Shown piece by piece: positions 24,391-27,614 of a DNA stretch of 27,614 nt. Position numbers and translations under genes: made by a program. Within the stretch, counting starts at the first letter, position 1, and the number at the start of each line of letters is the position of its first letter. This DNA is from an uncultured Oscillospiraceae bacterium (lineage in GTDB: Bacteria > Bacillota > Clostridia > Oscillospirales > Oscillospiraceae). Under the pieces are notes generated by a model that worked only from the letters and a program-made list of their open reading frames with translations, had not been told where the DNA came from and ran no database searches. The stretch covers positions 1-27,614 of the forward strand of contig CAKTJC010000032.1 in the NCBI GenBank assembly GCA_934567355.1. Reading direction: 5' to 3'.

Positions 24391-25125
24391 GTGAATCTGA
24401 CAGCGGAAGAAAAGCTGATGTACGCAGTTATGAAAGCCATCTATGACAGCGGCATTCCGGTCAATTTTAAGGGGTCCATGGTTTTGAAAGCCTGCCTGCT
24501 GGAAGCCGGGTACGCAGATGAAACCCGGCATACGGTAGATATTGACGCAAACTGGTATTCTGCAACGCCGCCAACGGGGCCGCAGATGGTGGAATCTCTT
24601 GAAAAAGCAATCCAGAAAAGTGGCCTTGATTTGAAAGTTGGTCTCCATCGGATGTACGGAGAAGGACGCTCTGCCGGATTTGAGCTGATTGACAAGGATA
24701 CGGACGAAGTCCTGTTTACTATGGATATGGACGTAAACAGGCCCGTACCACCAACCAGGATTTACGAAGTGGAAGGCGTTCGCTTTTGCGGCGTTTCTCC
24801 CTCTCAAATGATTGCGGACAAGCTATCCACAATCTCGACGGATAAAGTGTTCCGTAGAATCAAGGATGTTGTCGATCTATACTACATTTCAAAGGTATTT
24901 CCATTTGACAAGGACGAGATTACCCGGACACTTGAAAACAGCGGCAGAAAGCTGGATATATTCAGCGGTTTTCTGCATAGGCAGGACGAACTGAAGCATT
25001 CCTAAGAAAAGTTCCGATTCACAGGAGATGTGACAAAGCCGCCTTTTGAGGAAGTTTATCGCACTGTAAGAGCTTATGTAAAAGATGTGCTGCCCAGAGA
25101 GAAGAAACGGGAACTGGAGAGATGA
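24391..25125 (+). pseudogene. AbiEii/AbiGii-family nucleotidyltransferase toxin with premature stop
   Basis: The gene starts at GTG 24391 (site AAGGGGTG). The nucleotidyltransferase core is clear: NFKGSMVLKACLLEAGYADE, then HTVDIDANW, the G-S...D-x-D arrangement of the AbiEii fold. VEGVRFCGVSPSQMIADKL and KVFRRIKDVVDLYYISKVF follow. An in-frame TAA at 25003-25005 ends it at 204 aa. After the stop the same frame continues for 39 credible codons (EKFRFTGDVTKPPFEEVYRT and on) to a TGA at 25123-25125. So a single substitution, probably TAT or TAC to TAA, removed the C-terminus. A terminator-like hairpin follows. Toxicity is likely reduced or lost, though the catalytic motifs survive. Confidence 0.75.
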
Positions 25126-25170
25126 CCGTAGTGATGGCATTTCCCCCCAGTTTGGCATTAGAATGTCTGC

Positions 25171-25197
25171 AAGGGTGTCGTAAAACGCGACACCCTT
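25171..25197. repeat. Hairpin B, downstream of the toxin-antitoxin pair
   Basis: AAGGGTGTCG (25171-25180) pairs perfectly with CGACACCCTT (25188-25197) around the loop TAAAACG. A T-tract (ACTTTTTG) follows, so it can end toxin transcripts. It is the partner of the hairpin at 23611-23637. Confidence 0.85.
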
Positions 25198-25304
25198 ATA
25201 CTTTTTGACATCAATTTTAGAATTTCTACCACCAATGAGAATGCAACTCTAAACATTTTTCTATCGGTTTCCCAAGAGAAATGGAAACTACCATCATAAT
25301 ACCC

Positions 25305-25342
25305 GCCGCCTGATACCATTTTCCGGTATCAGGCGGCTTTTC
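25305..25342 (+). terminator. Strong terminator/attenuator 30 bp before the mobilization genes
   Basis: GCCGCCTGATACC (25305-25317) and GGTATCAGGCGGC (25325-25337) make a perfect 13-bp stem with a 7-nt loop, followed by TTTTCT. Only 29 bp separate it from the next start codon, too few for a promoter. It may therefore act as a leader attenuator. Confidence 0.8.
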
Positions 25343-25370
25343 TACTACCACAAAGGAGAATTTTACCACT

Positions 25371-25577
25371 ATGACAGATACAGAAAAAGCACTGTTGCAG
25401 GCCCGGCACCGATTGGAAGAAGCCCAGGCACGGAACCGAGTGAAAGAGCGAAAGGCAAGAACACGCAGGCTCATTCAGACCGGGGCAATTCTGGAAAAGG
25501 TGCTGCCGGAGGTGCGGACGATGGAGCCGCAGACATTGGAGGAATATCTATTACGAAGAATACCACAGAAAGATTAA
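25371..25577 (+). CDS. Small relaxase-associated protein (DUF3847/MobC-like)
   Basis: The 68-aa basic, helical protein reads LLQARHRLEEAQARNRVKER, then RTRRLIQTGAILEKVLPEV. This pattern resembles small DUF3847-type proteins found just upstream of MobA/MobL relaxases in Firmicutes. A role as relaxosome accessory is inferred from that position. AAAGGAGAA precedes the ATG. The gene lies between the attenuator-like hairpin and the oriT-like hairpin array. Confidence 0.6.
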   Translation: MTDTEKALLQARHRLEEAQARNRVKERKARTRRLIQTGAILEKVLPEVRTMEPQTLEEYLLRRIPQKD

Positions 25578-26018
25578 AGCGGTCAGAAGGTCTCCGGGAA
25601 ACCGGATGCCGTTTTCTTTTCCCGAAGGGCGCACTTACTCACCACCTCGTCGTCGCAAAGTCCGCTTACCTCCGTTTCCGCCTTTGGCGAAAACTGCGGC
25701 CACTCCCTTGCTCCTCCTCTCCCCACAAAGCAGGCTTTGTGGGGACCCCTTTCCGGCGGTGGTACTGCTGCTTCGCATCAGCCGTGCGCTCTCCGAGGGG
25801 GATGCGGCTCCTGCGGGAGCCTATGGACAATGCCGCACTTCTGCGGAAGTGTCGTCATTGTCCACGCAGGGCGCAGCCGTTTCCCTTTGGAAACAACTGC
25901 GGCCCTGCCTGCGAAAACCTGCCACCGGCAGCTTTGCCGCAGAGATGGACGGTGCACCCGCACCGTCCATTTTCTCTTTTGCGAAAGAGAAACAGAAACG
26001 GGAGCGAGGTGATACGAT
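25578..26018. other. Dense hairpin array, probable oriT of the element
   Basis: No gene is assigned. At least seven hairpins follow one another: 25679-25689; 25721-25744 (10-bp stem, loop CAGG); 25806-25821 (GGCTCC/GGAGCC, loop TGCG); 25825-25863 (outer GGACAATG/CATTGTCC with inner CACTTC/GAAGTG, loop TGCG); 25866-25908 (outer GCAGGGC/GCCCTGC with inner GTTTCC/GGAAAC, loop CTTT); 25926-25939 (CGGCA/TGCCG); 25945-25970 (11-bp perfect stem, loop ACCC); and 25971-25992 (9-bp perfect stem, loop TGCG). It ends 26 bp before the relaxase start, the usual place for an oriT. Confidence 0.7.
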
Positions 26019-27560
26019 TTGGCAATCTACCATTTGGAGGCAAAGGTGGTCAGCCGTGGGGCTGGCCGCTCCGCTGCCGCGGCGGCGGCCTATCTAAGCT
26101 GTTCCCGGATTTACAACGACTATGACGGGGTGCAGCATGACTACACCCGGAAGCAGGGGCTTGTGTGGCAGCAGGTATTCCTGCCGCCGCAGGCTTCCCC
26201 AGAATGGCAGGACCGGGAAAAGCTCTGGAATGCAGTAGAGGCAGCGGAAAAAGCAAAGGATAGCCGCCTTGCGCGGGAGTTCGTTGTGGCCCTGCCCATC
26301 GAATTAAACCAGGAGCAGCAAATTTCCCTGATAGAGAAATTTGTGCAGGAGCAATTCGTTGCTGACGGAATGTGTGCCGATGCGGCCATTCACGATACCG
26401 ACGGACACAATCCACATGCGCACATTCTTCTGACGGTACGCCCGTTAGATGAAAAGAGCCAATGGCAGTACAAGACGGAAAAAGAGTACCTTTGTGTCCG
26501 AAATGGTGAGGAGCGAGGCTTTACCGCCGCCGAGTTTTTGAAAGCTCAGAAAGAGGGCTGGGAGAAGCAGTACCCTTACAAGGTTGGCAAAAAGAAAGTC
26601 TATATGGCCCCATCCGCAGCGGAGGCGCAAGGTCTTGTCCGTGCGGACAAGCACCCGAAAAGCAGCCGCTATGGCCGCCAAAACCCTATCACTTTGCGCT
26701 GGAACAGCGAGGAGCAGCTGCTTCAATGGCGGCAAAGCTGGGCCGCCGCTGCCAATCTTGCCTTGGAGCAGACAGGGCATGAGGAACGCATTGACCACCG
26801 CAGTCATGCCGCCCGTGGATTAGAGGAGACTCCAACCATCCATGAGGGTGTTGCCGCCCGTGCTATGGAACGCAAGAGTATCATTTCTGACCGCTGCGAG
26901 CTGAACCGGCAAATCAGGGCCGATAACGCCCTCCTGCGCCAGCTGAAAGCAGAGCTTCAGAAGCTGGCTGCCATCGTGGCAAAGACCATCCCTGCCATTG
27001 CGGAAGCGATGGAAAAGACTCGTGGCCATGTGATGCTCTGCTGCTTCCGGCTCCACCGTATCCGGGGCGATCAGTACGATATTCGCCGTTCCATTGGCGT
27101 GTGGAAGCCGGAAATGGAGCGGTATGTGGGCCTGGTGCGGCAAATCAAGGAAAAGAGCAAGGAGCGGACAGCCCTGATCAAAGAGAAAAAAGAGCTTCCC
27201 ATTTTCCGCGTTATCCGCAGCCGGGAGCTGGCCGCTCAAATTGCGGAGCTTACGGAGGACTTGGAGGAGCTTCGCTCTGAAAAGGCACGGCTGCTTGAGA
27301 AGTTCTCTTTGGAGGATTCTACCGCCCCCGCCGCATTCCGCAAGGAGATTGCGGCTTTGGAGAGCAGTTTGAAAAAACTGACTGTGCAGGAGAAAATGTA
27401 TTCCAGTGAACTGGATGAAGCGATTGCTGAATATAAAGCCCTCAAAGCACAGTCAGCGGATGTTGACCCTGTGAAGCTTTACAATGTGAGGCATGAGATT
27501 CGCCCGGAGTATGAACAGTCAGCGCAGGAGAGATATGCTAAGGAACCTCTGAATAAATAG
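26019..27560 (+). CDS. MobA/MobL (MobQ-type) relaxase, 3' end altered by repeat
   Basis: The 513-aa protein starts at TTG 26019 with an AGCGAGGTG site, matching the family opening (MAIYHLEAKVVSRGAGRSAA, with the catalytic tyrosine near residue 4 or 20). The metal-binding motif is HDTDGHNPHAH (H125, H133, H135), typical of MobQ relaxases that nick at oriT. The N-terminal 270 residues form the relaxase domain and the rest is coiled coil (two leucine/glutamate-rich stretches near 290-330 and 400-470). The last codons (EPLNK and the TAG at 27558-27560) come from the end repeat, so the natural C-terminus is lost or replaced. The catalytic domain is intact. The hairpin array directly upstream is the likely substrate. 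Confidence 0.88.
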   Translation: MAIYHLEAKVVSRGAGRSAAAAAAYLSCSRIYNDYDGVQHDYTRKQGLVWQQVFLPPQASPEWQDREKLWNAVEAAEKAKDSRLAREFVVALPIELNQEQQISLIEKFVQEQFVADGMCADAAIHDTDGHNPHAHILLTVRPLDEKSQWQYKTEKEYLCVRNGEERGFTAAEFLKAQKEGWEKQYPYKVGKKKVYMAPSAAEAQGLVRADKHPKSSRYGRQNPITLRWNSEEQLLQWRQSWAAAANLALEQTGHEERIDHRSHAARGLEETPTIHEGVAARAMERKSIISDRCELNRQIRADNALLRQLKAELQKLAAIVAKTIPAIAEAMEKTRGHVMLCCFRLHRIRGDQYDIRRSIGVWKPEMERYVGLVRQIKEKSKERTALIKEKKELPIFRVIRSRELAAQIAELTEDLEELRSEKARLLEKFSLEDSTAPAAFRKEIAALESSLKKLTVQEKMYSSELDEAIAEYKALKAQSADVDPVKLYNVRHEIRPEYEQSAQERYAKEPLNK

Positions 27561-27614
27561 CCCAATATTCTGCTATTCTTTCTATTTTAGAAATTTTTGC
27601 AGAATACTGGGCGT
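27542..27614. repeat. Right copy of 73-bp terminal inverted repeat
   Basis: This stretch is the reverse complement of 5-77 with four mismatches. It starts with GGAACCTCTGAATAAATAG, which gives the relaxase its last codons and stop. The hairpin arms lie at 27560-27573 and 27599-27612. The element body would continue to the right, outside the window. Confidence 0.85.

Larger units (their letters stand above)
25126..25370. other. Intergenic region between toxin and mobilization genes
   Basis: No gene is seen. It contains hairpin B (25171-25197) and a strong terminator or attenuator hairpin (25305-25342). A TTGACA lies at 25206-25211, but no good -10 box stands 16-18 bp from it. Confidence 0.5.

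Noticed and set aside
25606..26125. Several 60-160-aa frames in the hairpin array
   Set aside because: All are low-complexity translations of inverted repeats, overlap each other on both strands and lack ribosome sites.

Overview
The window looks like a piece of a spore-forming gut-type Clostridia genome (Oscillospiraceae/Ruminococcaceae-like). The reasons are an alpha/beta small acid-soluble spore protein, a Tn4451-type tnpV/tnpW/tnpX element, strong AGGAGG-type ribosome sites, a B. subtilis-type LexA box, and a visibly GC-rich catabolic operon beside more AT-rich defence and mobile DNA. Species cannot be fixed from the sequence. No rRNA, tRNA or CRISPR array was recognised.

Layout. (1) Both ends of the window are the same 73-bp repeat in opposite orientation, 69/73 identical. 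Each copy cuts a gene: a TOPRIM-type protein on the left and the relaxase on the right. They look like ends of one multicopy insertion element whose bodies lie outside the window. (2) 47-6412: a type I restriction cluster with hsdS, an unknown 187-aa gene, hsdR and a YgjP-like metallopeptidase. No hsdM is present. (3) 6413-9756: a defence graveyard. It holds a nested hairpin cluster that may be a relic oriT, a decayed AlbA_2-type gene, an intact AlbA_2/HATPase/wHTH gene with a (V/I)TPQ repeat, and a GmrSD-like restriction gene that has lost its middle. (4) 9838-10268 (minus): a SASP gene, a possible coupled 35-aa ORF and a terminator. (5) 10672-17162: a tight six-gene operon of sugar isomerase-like protein, class II aldolase, PfkB kinase, GlcD-like FAD oxidase, double [4Fe-4S] protein and ETF beta. 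It is cut exactly at the start codon of the expected etfA. (6) 17159-27541: a Tn4451-family mobilizable element. It carries tnpV, a zinc-finger protein, a frameshifted sigma-like gene under a LexA-box promoter, tnpW, tnpX, parM/parR, an XRE/AbiEii toxin-antitoxin pair flanked by co-varying hairpins, a dense hairpin array (probable oriT), and a MobA/MobL relaxase.

How it works together. The operon suggests isomerisation, phosphorylation and aldol cleavage of a sugar, coupled to oxidation of a 2-hydroxy acid through an FAD/Fe-S/ETF chain; the substrate is unknown and etfA is missing here. The mobile element has excision (TnpX), mobilization (relaxase, oriT) and two persistence functions (ParMR, toxin-antitoxin), with one transcription unit apparently under SOS-type control. 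Several genes are broken (AlbA_2 relic, GmrSD, sigma-like, AbiEii, both end genes), so the region is actively turning over.
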